A stretch of 15,770 bases of DNA from positions 1 through 15,770 of the forward strand of contig CALAIJ010000291.1 of the NCBI GenBank assembly GCA_937923365.1. Direction: 5' to 3'. This DNA is from an uncultured Sulfitobacter sp. GTDB taxonomy: Bacteria > Pseudomonadota > Alphaproteobacteria > Rhodobacterales > Rhodobacteraceae. A model generated the notes under the pieces. That model saw only the letters and a list, made by a program, of their open reading frames with translations, was not told where the DNA came from and did not search any database. The position numbers and the translations under genes were made by a program. This document shows positions 7,955-14,147 of this stretch, one piece after another; within the stretch, counting starts at the first letter, position 1; each line of letters begins with the position of its first letter.

Positions 7955-7983
7955 GACCTAGCCACCCAAGCCCTACAAGTCAA
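7955..7983 (-). promoter_or_regulatory. Candidate pyk promoter
   Basis: On the minus strand TTGACT (7983-7978) and TAGGTC (7960-7955) are separated by 17 bases. The -35 is good and the -10 is weak. The start of transcription would fall near 7948, immediately before the operator-like palindrome at 7931-7946. Confidence 0.35.
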
Positions 7984-7996
7984 AGGTTTCACAAAA

Positions 7997-8734
7997 ATGA
8001 CGTACCTGCCATACGATATTGACGGCACGGACAGGCGCGGGCGGTGGCTGATCACCTGCGACCACGCGGCCAACACCGTTCCGGACGGGGTGGCGGGCGG
8101 CAACCTTGGCTTGCCAGCGGCAGATATGGCGCGTCACATCGCCTATGACATCGGCGCGGCGGAGGTGACGCGCCTGCTGGCCGCGCATCTGGGCAGCCCT
8201 GCGATCCTGTCGAATTTCTCGCGTCTGGTGATTGATCCCAACCGTGGCGAAGATGATCCCACCCTGCTGATGAAGCTCTATGACGGCACGATCATTCCGG
8301 CCAATGCCCGCGCGGATAACGCCGAGCGCACCCGCCGCCTTGATCTGTGCTACCGGCCTTATCACGCGGCCTATGCCGATCTGGCGGCACGGGACGGAAC
8401 CGTGATTGTCTCGGTCCACAGCTTCACGCCGCAATTGCGCGGGCGCCCTCCCCGCCCTTGGCAGGTGGGTGTTCTCTACAATCAGGACACGCGGCTGGCC
8501 TTGCCCCTGCTGGCCGCATTGCGGGCCGAACCCGACCTGACTGTCGGGGATAACGAACCCTACACCGGCTATCTGAAAGGCGACGCGATGGACCGTCATG
8601 CGCTGCAAACGGGGCGCCCGCATGTGCTGATCGAACTGCGCAACGATCTGATCGCGGATGCCGCAAGCCAGCACCATTGGGCCGCGCGCCTTGCACCGGT
8701 CCTTGAAACGGTGCTGGCCCAAACCCAACTTTGA
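7997..8734 (+). CDS. N-formylglutamate amidohydrolase family protein
   Basis: Zinc-dependent hydrolase of the N-formylglutamate deformylase family, 245 residues. The HutG-type enzyme releases L-glutamate from N-formylglutamate at the end of histidine breakdown. The family signature CDHAANTVP (21-29), SRLVIDPNRG (75-84), VSVHSFTP (138-145) and a late IELRND (212-217) supply the His, Asp, Arg and Glu residues expected around the metal and substrate. The ATG at 7997 is preferred over an in-frame TTG at 7952: the upstream part is unlike the family, and AAAGG (7982-7986) is correctly placed. The gene is divergent from pyk and 17 bases upstream of a DUF1244 gene, with which it likely forms an operon. 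No other hut genes are nearby, so a substrate other than N-formylglutamate, such as another N-acyl amino acid, is possible. Confidence 0.85.
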   Translation: MTYLPYDIDGTDRRGRWLITCDHAANTVPDGVAGGNLGLPAADMARHIAYDIGAAEVTRLLAAHLGSPAILSNFSRLVIDPNRGEDDPTLLMKLYDGTIIPANARADNAERTRRLDLCYRPYHAAYADLAARDGTVIVSVHSFTPQLRGRPPRPWQVGVLYNQDTRLALPLLAALRAEPDLTVGDNEPYTGYLKGDAMDRHALQTGRPHVLIELRNDLIADAASQHHWAARLAPVLETVLAQTQL

Positions 8735-8751
8735 TCCATAAGGAGACCGCC

Positions 8752-9069
8752 ATGACATCCCCCACCCAAACAGAGATCGAATTGCAGGCCGCGGCCTTCC
8801 GTCGTTTGCAAAAACACCTGATGCAAGACCGTCCCGATGTGCAAAACATCGACATGATGAACCTGACGGGGTTCTGCCGGAACTGCCTGTCACGCTGGTA
8901 CGCCGAGGCCGCCGCCGAACGCGGCATCGAGATCGGCAAGGAAGAAGCGCGCGAATTGTTCTACGGCATGACGATGGCGGAATGGAAAGCGAACCATCAG
9001 ACCGATGCCAAACCCGAGACCGAGGAAGCGTTCAAGGACGCCTTCGCGCAGAACGTGGGCAAGGAATAG
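8752..9069 (+). CDS. DUF1244 family protein
   Basis: A 105-residue cytoplasmic protein with no predicted membrane segment or signal peptide. It matches the small alphaproteobacterial DUF1244 family, of unknown function. The conserved core is NLTGFCRNCLSRWYAEA (37-53), with a C42-x-x-C45 pair, followed by GKEEARELFYGMTMAEWK (62-79). The paired cysteines could bind a metal or form a redox pair, but this has not been shown to my knowledge. The ATG at 8752 has a strong AGGAG at 8741-8745, six bases upstream; a possible TTG at 8731 lacks such a site. It lies 17 bases after the amidohydrolase gene and is probably cotranscribed with it. Confidence 0.88.
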   Translation: MTSPTQTEIELQAAAFRRLQKHLMQDRPDVQNIDMMNLTGFCRNCLSRWYAEAAAERGIEIGKEEARELFYGMTMAEWKANHQTDAKPETEEAFKDAFAQNVGKE

Positions 9070-9073
9070 ACCT

Positions 9074-9102
9074 GGCAGGCAGTAAAGACTGCCAAATCTG
9101 CC
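9074..9102 (+). terminator. Possible stem-loop after the DUF1244 gene
   Basis: GGCAGT (9078-9083) and ACTGCC (9088-9093) pair perfectly around the loop AAAG. An alternative outer pairing is GGCAG (9074-9078) with CTGCC (9098-9102). It starts a few bases after the stop at 9069. There is no run of T after it, so it is not a classical intrinsic terminator; it may protect the 3' end of the mRNA. Confidence 0.3.
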
Positions 9103-9148
9103 GTACCCCACAACTGTTTCTATTTGCGAAACAATGCTCTGGCACGAT

Positions 9149-9178
9149 TTGACATCGCACTGTGGGGCCACGTAGGCT
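9149..9178 (+). promoter_or_regulatory. Candidate sigma-70 promoter for the RTX-like gene
   Basis: A perfect TTGACA (9149-9154) is followed after 18 bases by TAGGCT (9173-9178). Transcription would begin near 9185. This favours translation starting at 9214 or 9229 and rules out the in-frame TTG at 9124. Confidence 0.45.
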
Positions 9179-9228
9179 TTTGGTTAACGCTACGATCCCA
9201 AGCTACTTTTTCCATGAATGGAACAGCT

Positions 9229-10380
9229 ATGCTCGCCCTGTTTGCCTTGCCTGCCCTTTTGGGGCTCGCTTTCCTGATTAACGTTTTTGATGACGATGAC
9301 GGCGACGTAAACACCGCGCGCGAGGTTCTGACCAACCGCAATGAAGACCCAGAGGATGACAGGGTTGTCGACGACGAACCGCGGCCCCGTGATCCGGTTG
9401 TAAGCGACCCTTTGCCTTTGCCGGTTCTTGCTGTTCCCGATGACGTTGCCCGCTTTGAAGGCACCAACGGCGCAGACATCATCGAGGCCCGTGCCGCGGG
9501 CGGAGAGATCATCGCCGCAGGGGGCGCTGACACCGTCACAGGTGGTGAAGGCGATGACCGAATTGCAGGCCGATACGGCAGCGACGTAATCGATGCCCGG
9601 GGCGGCAATGACGTTGTCTGGGGTGATCAAGGAAATGACCGCATCTTGCTTGGGGCTGGGGCGGACAGCGGCTATGGCGCAATCGGGGACGACACTATTT
9701 TTGGCCAAGGCGGCAACGATTACATCACGGGCGACGCGGGCAATGATGTGCTGGATGGCGGCGATGGCAATGACCGCGTGCGCGGCGGTGACGGCAACGA
9801 CCTGATCCGCATGGGTGCGGGCGATGACAGTGATGTCGGTTACGGCTATGCGGGCCAAGGCAATGACACAGTCTTTGCCGGTGCGGGCAATGACAGCGTG
9901 CAGGAAGGCCACGGCTTTGACGAGGTCTACGGCGAGGCCGGCAACGATTTTATCCGCGTCGACAACGAAGACAGCTTTGGCAGCGATCCCCAGCGCGCAC
10001 CTGACACGGTAGATGGCGGGGCGGGCGATGACACCCTTCAGGCCAACGACGAAGACGTACTGACAGGCGGCACAGGCGCGGACACTTTCCGCATCTCGAC
10101 TGATGACAACACCAATTTTGGCGCGGCGATGATCACCGACTTCGACACTGACGAAGACGTGCTGGAGGTCAGCGGCTTTAGCGCCAATCCCGATATCTAC
10201 GCCTATACACTGGCCTATGACGCGGATCGCGATGCGGTGATCCTGACCCAGACAGAGCGCGATCTGAATCCGGAAGAGCTAGCGGACCTGCCCACGGTCG
10301 AACTGGCGCAACTGTCAGGCCTGACTGCCAGCGATATCCCGAATGTGGAACTGATCATCCCTGAAAGCACACGCGGCTGA
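9229..10380 (+). CDS. RTX-like calcium-binding repeat protein with N-terminal hydrophobic anchor
   Basis: A very acidic protein of 383 residues. Residues 1-20 (MLALFALPALLGLAFLINVF) form one hydrophobic segment, probably a membrane anchor or uncleaved signal. An Asp/Glu/Pro-rich linker (21-75) follows, then an RTX region (about 76-285). That region has roughly a dozen nonapeptides of the GGxGxDxUx kind, for example GGEGDDRIA (105-113), GGNDYITGDA (161-170) and GGDGNDRVR (177-185), which form Ca2+-binding beta-rolls. TGGTGADTFRIS (279-290) followed by AMITDFDTDEDVLEV (300-314) is the typical C-terminal end of serralysin-type RTX proteins. I see no catalytic domain and no adjacent type I secretion genes. 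An ATG at 9214 would add five residues. The inner ATG was chosen because TGGAA (9219-9223) lies just before it; the choice is uncertain. The role is unknown; surface adhesion or secretion are options. Confidence 0.82.
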   Translation: MLALFALPALLGLAFLINVFDDDDGDVNTAREVLTNRNEDPEDDRVVDDEPRPRDPVVSDPLPLPVLAVPDDVARFEGTNGADIIEARAAGGEIIAAGGADTVTGGEGDDRIAGRYGSDVIDARGGNDVVWGDQGNDRILLGAGADSGYGAIGDDTIFGQGGNDYITGDAGNDVLDGGDGNDRVRGGDGNDLIRMGAGDDSDVGYGYAGQGNDTVFAGAGNDSVQEGHGFDEVYGEAGNDFIRVDNEDSFGSDPQRAPDTVDGGAGDDTLQANDEDVLTGGTGADTFRISTDDNTNFGAAMITDFDTDEDVLEVSGFSANPDIYAYTLAYDADRDAVILTQTERDLNPEELADLPTVELAQLSGLTASDIPNVELIIPESTRG

Positions 10381-10515
10381 CGCGCAAGACAGGCTTTTGA
10401 CGCCGCGTCACGCGACTGCGCGTCTGGCCATATTCACAAGACTGCGTTTTGGTCTGCAAAGCGACAGGCCGACCCGACTGCGGCGGCCTGCGCCTTATTG
10501 ATCGGACAGATACCA

Positions 10516-11682
10516 ATGGGACGCGCCTGGCCAATCCTGATCCTTCTGGGCTTTTGCCAGTTCTGTGCCACTTGGGCGTCGCTGGCGATCATCGCTGTAC
10601 AAGTGGAAATGCGCGACGGGTTGCAAATCTCGGGCGACGCTGTGGCGGCGCTGATCTGGGCCTTTTCATTCTCGCTCGCCCTTGGCGCGCCTGTGGCCCA
10701 AGTGCTGATCGGGCACTGGCAGCGCCGTGCGGTGCTCTGCGCCTCACTCGTTGTGATGGGATTGGGCGCAGTGGCATTGGGTCTGGCGCAAAGCTGGGAG
10801 CAGGCAATGGCGGCCCGCGTGGCGATGGCATTGGGCGCGGCCTCCGTAATGCCCACAGCTTCGGTGATCGCGGGTGCTATGGTCACACCCGAGCAACGGC
10901 CCGCGGCCTTGTCCGTTGTCTTTGGCGGACTGACGGCGGCACTGGTGATCGCGATGCCGATCTCGAGCGCTGTGGCCGAAGTTGCGGGCTGGCGCGCGGC
11001 GTGGTTCGTGGCGGGAGGTGCTGCCTTTGTGGCGGCCATTGGCGTGGCCTTTGGCGTGTCGGGCGCGGTGCGCGGCACGCGCGCGTCCTTTGCGGCGATG
11101 CGCACGGTGCTGGCCAACCGCGCGACCAGCCTGACCATTGCGACAACCGCCTTGCTGATCTGTGGCGGTTTCCTGACTTATTCCATGATCTCGTTCTGGT
11201 TTGTGGAAACGGGCGGCGCCCCGCGCGGCGCGTTGACGACAGCACTGCTGGCGGCAGGTCTGGCCTCGATGGCGGGAAATGCGTTTTCCGCGACAATCGT
11301 GCAGCGTTTGGGCCGCGAAGGCACAATCATCGGCGGGCTGGGCTTTACCGCCTTGTGTTTCGCCGTCCTGTGGCTGGCCCCGCAGGCCTATTGGATTTCC
11401 TATCCGGCGTTCATCTGCTTTGGCGTAGGCTGGGCGCTGTGCGTCCCACCCCTACAATCGCGCCTGATGGAGACGGCAGGCCCGCTGGCGCAACTGGCCC
11501 TGGCGCTGAATGCTTCGGCATTCTTTGGCGGGCAAGGCCTGGGTGCGCTGGCGGGCGGCTTCGTCTACGAGACATTTGGCCCCGCGATCCTGCCGCTGGC
11601 CTCCATGGGCATCCTGCTGGTGACCGCCGCCCTTTTTGCGGCCTCACGCCGTGGGGAGGCACCCGGGCGTCAGAAAACGTAG
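10516..11682 (+). CDS. Major facilitator superfamily transporter
   Basis: Inner-membrane secondary transporter of 388 residues with about 12 hydrophobic helices, the standard MFS length. The loop between helices 2 and 3 has GHWQRR (66-71), a reduced form of MFS motif A. Helix 4 holds the conserved Arg (R101). Helix 5 and the following loop have GGLTAALVIAMPIS (137-150) and GWRAAWFV (158-165), like the antiporter motif of drug and sugar efflux proteins. The ATG at 10516 was preferred over a TTG at 10498 because it places the first helix immediately after MGRAW; the ribosome site before it is weak. The substrate cannot be predicted. The last 13 bases overlap the 3' end of the convergent MaoC-like gene, so the two transcripts are antisense to each other there. 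Confidence 0.87.
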   Translation: MGRAWPILILLGFCQFCATWASLAIIAVQVEMRDGLQISGDAVAALIWAFSFSLALGAPVAQVLIGHWQRRAVLCASLVVMGLGAVALGLAQSWEQAMAARVAMALGAASVMPTASVIAGAMVTPEQRPAALSVVFGGLTAALVIAMPISSAVAEVAGWRAAWFVAGGAAFVAAIGVAFGVSGAVRGTRASFAAMRTVLANRATSLTIATTALLICGGFLTYSMISFWFVETGGAPRGALTTALLAAGLASMAGNAFSATIVQRLGREGTIIGGLGFTALCFAVLWLAPQAYWISYPAFICFGVGWALCVPPLQSRLMETAGPLAQLALALNASAFFGGQGLGALAGGFVYETFGPAILPLASMGILLVTAALFAASRRGEAPGRQKT

Positions 11683-12128
11683 AGGATCAGCCACTCAGCG
11701 GTCATCGCGGGCCGCTCCTCCCCGTCGATCTCGACCACCGCATCAAGGGTGCACATCAGCTTGTCACCGCCGCGTACTTGGGTGTCGCGCAGGGTGAAAC
11801 GCCCGCGTATCCGCTTGCCCGACCGCACAGGTGTGATGAAACGCACCTTGTCAAAGCCGTAGTTCACGCTGGCGCTCATCCCTTCCATCACGGGCAGCGC
11901 GCTATAGGCCATGCCCGACATCATAGAGACGGTCAGCATCCCATGCGCCACTGTGCCCCCGAATATTGTCCCCGCCGCTCGGACGGGGTCGATATGGATG
12001 AACTGATGGTCCTCTGTCGTATCGGCAAAGGCGTTGATGCGCGCCTGATCCATGATGAACCAGTCCGAGCAGCCAAGCTCCTGGCCGATGGCCGCCTGCA
12101 TGCCCTCGCGCGTGATCGTGTTTGCCAT
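11670..12128 (-). CDS. MaoC-like (R)-specific enoyl-CoA hydratase family protein
   Basis: Hot-dog-fold protein of 152 residues, the size of single-domain PhaJ/MaoC-type hydratases, which add water to trans-2-enoyl-CoA to give (R)-3-hydroxyacyl-CoA. The hydratase motif is clear: FADTTEDHQFIHIDP (34-48) with catalytic D40 and H45 at the family's spacing of five, followed by FGGTVAHGML (56-65). The ATG at 12128 has GAGG four bases upstream. The gene is divergent from the YdcZ-family gene (52-base gap) and its 3' end overlaps the MFS gene by 13 bases. Roles in polyhydroxyalkanoate supply, fatty-acid breakdown or another acyl-CoA route are all possible; the neighbours do not decide between them. 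Confidence 0.88.
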   Translation of the reverse strand: MANTITREGMQAAIGQELGCSDWFIMDQARINAFADTTEDHQFIHIDPVRAAGTIFGGTVAHGMLTVSMMSGMAYSALPVMEGMSASVNYGFDKVRFITPVRSGKRIRGRFTLRDTQVRGGDKLMCTLDAVVEIDGEERPAMTAEWLILYVF

Positions 12129-12180
12129 TTCGCCTCGCTTGCCGTTTGATGCGACTATTGCTCACTCAAAAGGACGGCTC

Positions 12181-12624
12181 ATGCAATCCCCCCTCATCGC
12201 TCTGCTGATTGTGGTAACGGCTGGCATCGCTGTGGCGGTTCAATCGCCGCTGAACGCGGCCCTTGGGCGCAGCATCGGCAGTGGCGTCGCTGCGGCTGCG
12301 GTATCCTTTGGCGTGGGGTTCTTCGTGCTGGTCGGCGTCTCGATGGTGCTGGGCCAGTTTGGCGCCTTTGGCCGCGTGGCGGCAGCCCCACCCGTGCTGC
12401 TGCTAGGGGGCGCTTTGGGCGCGTTCTTTGTCTGGTCGATGCTGTGGGCCGTGCCTGTGGTGGGCGCATTGACGGCTATCTCTGCACTTGTGCTGGGGCA
12501 GATGACGGCAGCCCTTGTCATTGATGCGACAGGGCTGTTCGGATTGGCTGTGCAGGCCGTCACCCTGCCCCGTCTGGCGGGGGCAGGTCTGGTCGCGTTG
12601 GGCGTGGTCCTGTCACGGCTCTGA
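12181..12624 (+). CDS. YdcZ-family (DMT superfamily) small membrane transporter
   Basis: A 147-residue integral membrane protein with about five hydrophobic helices, matching the YdcZ/DUF606 family of half-size drug/metabolite-type transporters. Family landmarks are QSPLNAALGR (21-30) after helix 1, LLGGALGAFFVW (74-85), and GQMTAALVIDATGLFG (106-121), close to the family's GQ...DxxGLFG motif. The ATG at 12181 has AAAAGGA six bases before it. Such proteins probably work as dimers. The substrate is not known, and no adjacent second copy is present. It ends 20 bases from the convergent D-amino-acid transaminase stop. Confidence 0.83.
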   Translation: MQSPLIALLIVVTAGIAVAVQSPLNAALGRSIGSGVAAAAVSFGVGFFVLVGVSMVLGQFGAFGRVAAAPPVLLLGGALGAFFVWSMLWAVPVVGALTAISALVLGQMTAALVIDATGLFGLAVQAVTLPRLAGAGLVALGVVLSRL

Positions 12625-12644
12625 CAGGCCGCAGCAGCGGGGCG

Positions 12645-13505
12645 TCAGACTGCCATTTTGCGCATTTCGTCCAGATAGATTTCACGCAAGCGCGGCGCGA
12701 CGCGCCCTGGTGTGCCATCGCCCAAGGCAACACCGTCGATTTCGACGACAGGCATGACAAAAGCAGAAGCTGAGGTGGTGAACGCCTCATCCGCCTCCTT
12801 GGCCTCGTCGATGGTAAAGTTGCGTTCCTCGACTTCCATCTGGGCTTCCTTGGCAAAGCGCAAAACAGCAGAACGGGTGATGCCGTGCAGGATATCATTG
12901 GACAGTGCACGCGTGATGATCCGGTTGCCTTTGACGATATAGGCGTTGTTGGATGTGCCTTCCGTGACAAAGCCATCCTCGATCATCCACGCATCATCGC
13001 AGCCGGCCTTCTTGGCCATCATCTTGCCCATGGACGGATAAAGCAATTGCACCGTCTTGATGTCGCGGCGGCCCCAGCGGATGTCTTCGATGGAAATGAT
13101 CTTGGCCCCTTTCTTGGCGGCGGGACTGTCGGCGAGGCCCGGCTTGTTCTGGGTGAACAGAACAATCGTCGGCTCTGTGTCTTCTGCCGGATAGGCAAAA
13201 TCACGGTCGCCGTCAGAGCCGCGGGTGATTTGCAGATAGACGAGACCCTCGTTGATCTCGTTCACCCGCACCAGCTCGCGGTGGACCTCCAGCAGATCGG
13301 CTTTGGAGATCGGGTTCTTCATTTCCAACTCGTTGAGCGACCGGCTCAGCCGCACTGCGTGTCCGTCAAAGTCGATCAGCTTGCCATCCAGCACGGAGGT
13401 CACTTCATAGACCCCGTCCGCCATCAGAAACCCGCGATCAAAGATCGAGATTTGTGCTTCGTTCTCGGGCAGGTATGCGCCGTTTACATAGACGGTCCGT
13501 GTCAT
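12645..13505 (-). CDS. dat: D-amino-acid transaminase (class IV, PLP)
   Basis: Fold-type IV PLP aminotransferase of 286 residues, the normal length. It moves the amino group between D-amino acids and 2-keto acids, typically D-Ala plus 2-oxoglutarate giving pyruvate plus D-Glu. Visible residues are FDRGFLMADGVYEV (22-35), the PLP lysine K150 in RRDIKTVQLL, E182 in TEGTSNNAY (pairs with the PLP nitrogen), and the phosphate-binding loop GITRSAVL (208-215). In the Bacillus enzyme an Arg-x-His pair (R98, H100) holds the substrate carboxylate; here the aligned residues are R101-D-F103, so the His is lost. AAAGGATCG precedes the ATG at 13505. It is the last gene of the run dgcN-dgcA-exonuclease-dat, 20 bases after the exonuclease. 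D-amino-acid use fits the context better than branched-chain metabolism. Confidence 0.87.
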   Translation of the reverse strand: MTRTVYVNGAYLPENEAQISIFDRGFLMADGVYEVTSVLDGKLIDFDGHAVRLSRSLNELEMKNPISKADLLEVHRELVRVNEINEGLVYLQITRGSDGDRDFAYPAEDTEPTIVLFTQNKPGLADSPAAKKGAKIISIEDIRWGRRDIKTVQLLYPSMGKMMAKKAGCDDAWMIEDGFVTEGTSNNAYIVKGNRIITRALSNDILHGITRSAVLRFAKEAQMEVEERNFTIDEAKEADEAFTTSASAFVMPVVEIDGVALGDGTPGRVAPRLREIYLDEMRKMAV

Positions 13506-13525
13506 GGTATCGATCCTTTCAAAGG

Positions 13526-14146
13526 TCAGTTCGGGGCCAGCCCGGTGATGTGTTCAGGGCGCAGGCGGCCTGTTTGCAGCAGATGGCTTAAAGCTGTGGC
13601 AACCCCCGCTGCGTCCGCGCGGGCGTCATGCGCGCGGCCTGTGGATTTCAAACCGAAATAGGCGCAGATGGTATTGCTGCGCAAGCCGTTCACGGTTTCG
13701 ACGTCTTCACCAGCGGCAACCAGCAGATGAGCCGCATTGCGAAACTGCGGCGCGGGGATCGGACTTGTCAGCCCTTGCACAAAGAGCGACGGCGCAAAGC
13801 ACAGCAATTCGTCTTTGCCCCAGCTCAGCAACAGGTTGCCTTGGGCAAAATCGCCCAGCGCACCCAGCGCGTCGATCAAGGGCACGCCTTGGGTGTCGAT
13901 GGTCGCCTGTGTGATCCCGCACAGACGGGTCAACATGGGATCAATCGCGGTCACGTTGCCGTCGCGATCCTGCGGCGTGACGAACCATCCAACGGGCTCT
14001 GACACGTCGTAAGGCGCGCTCAGGTCAAGCCGTACCGCGCCGATCTGGACGCACAAAGGATCAGGATCCTGCGGCCCACACCAGAACCGTGAAGGAGAGG
14101 CCTCGCCCGTCAGGAATTCGCAATCGTAGACGATGACAAAAGACAC
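13526..14146 (-). CDS. DEDDh-family 3'-5' exonuclease-like protein
   Basis: RNase T/DnaQ-like fold of 206 residues. Exo I is VIVYDCEF with D8 and E10. Exo II is LLSWGKDELL with D112, reminiscent of the SWG-x-x-D form of KapD/ERI1-type exonucleases rather than DnaQ. Exo III is H173-DARA-D178, the H-x4-D of the DEDDh class. All five catalytic residues are therefore present, and a metal-dependent nuclease acting on RNA or DNA 3' ends is predicted. The GTG at 14146 is chosen, one base after the dgcA stop and after a GGGGG run. A longer reading to 14251 would run deep into dgcA and has no family-like sequence. It is coupled to dgcA and lies 20 bases before dat. Why a nuclease sits in a D-amino-acid operon is not clear. 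Confidence 0.78.
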   Translation of the reverse strand: MSFVIVYDCEFLTGEASPSRFWCGPQDPDPLCVQIGAVRLDLSAPYDVSEPVGWFVTPQDRDGNVTAIDPMLTRLCGITQATIDTQGVPLIDALGALGDFAQGNLLLSWGKDELLCFAPSLFVQGLTSPIPAPQFRNAAHLLVAAGEDVETVNGLRSNTICAYFGLKSTGRAHDARADAAGVATALSHLLQTGRLRPEHITGLAPN

Positions 14147-14147
14147 G

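Noticed and set aside
7973..8893. A 306-residue minus-strand open frame over the amidohydrolase gene
   Set aside because: The plus-strand amidohydrolase has clear family motifs and a ribosome site; the minus-strand frame is a shadow spanning two genes and their spacer.
9124..9228. TTG start of the RTX-like gene at 9124
   Set aside because: The added residues lie across the TTGACA promoter candidate at 9149-9178 and precede the hydrophobic N-terminus; no ribosome site supports the TTG.
9540..9960. Tandem GGCGGCAATGA-like DNA repeats
   Set aside because: They are explained by the repeated RTX nonapeptide code of the protein and are not a separate mobile or regulatory repeat.
10399..10424. GACGC/GCGTC stem-loop after the RTX-like gene as an intrinsic terminator
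   Set aside because: The stem is interrupted by unpaired bases and is not followed by a T-run; such pairing is common by chance in GC-rich spacers.
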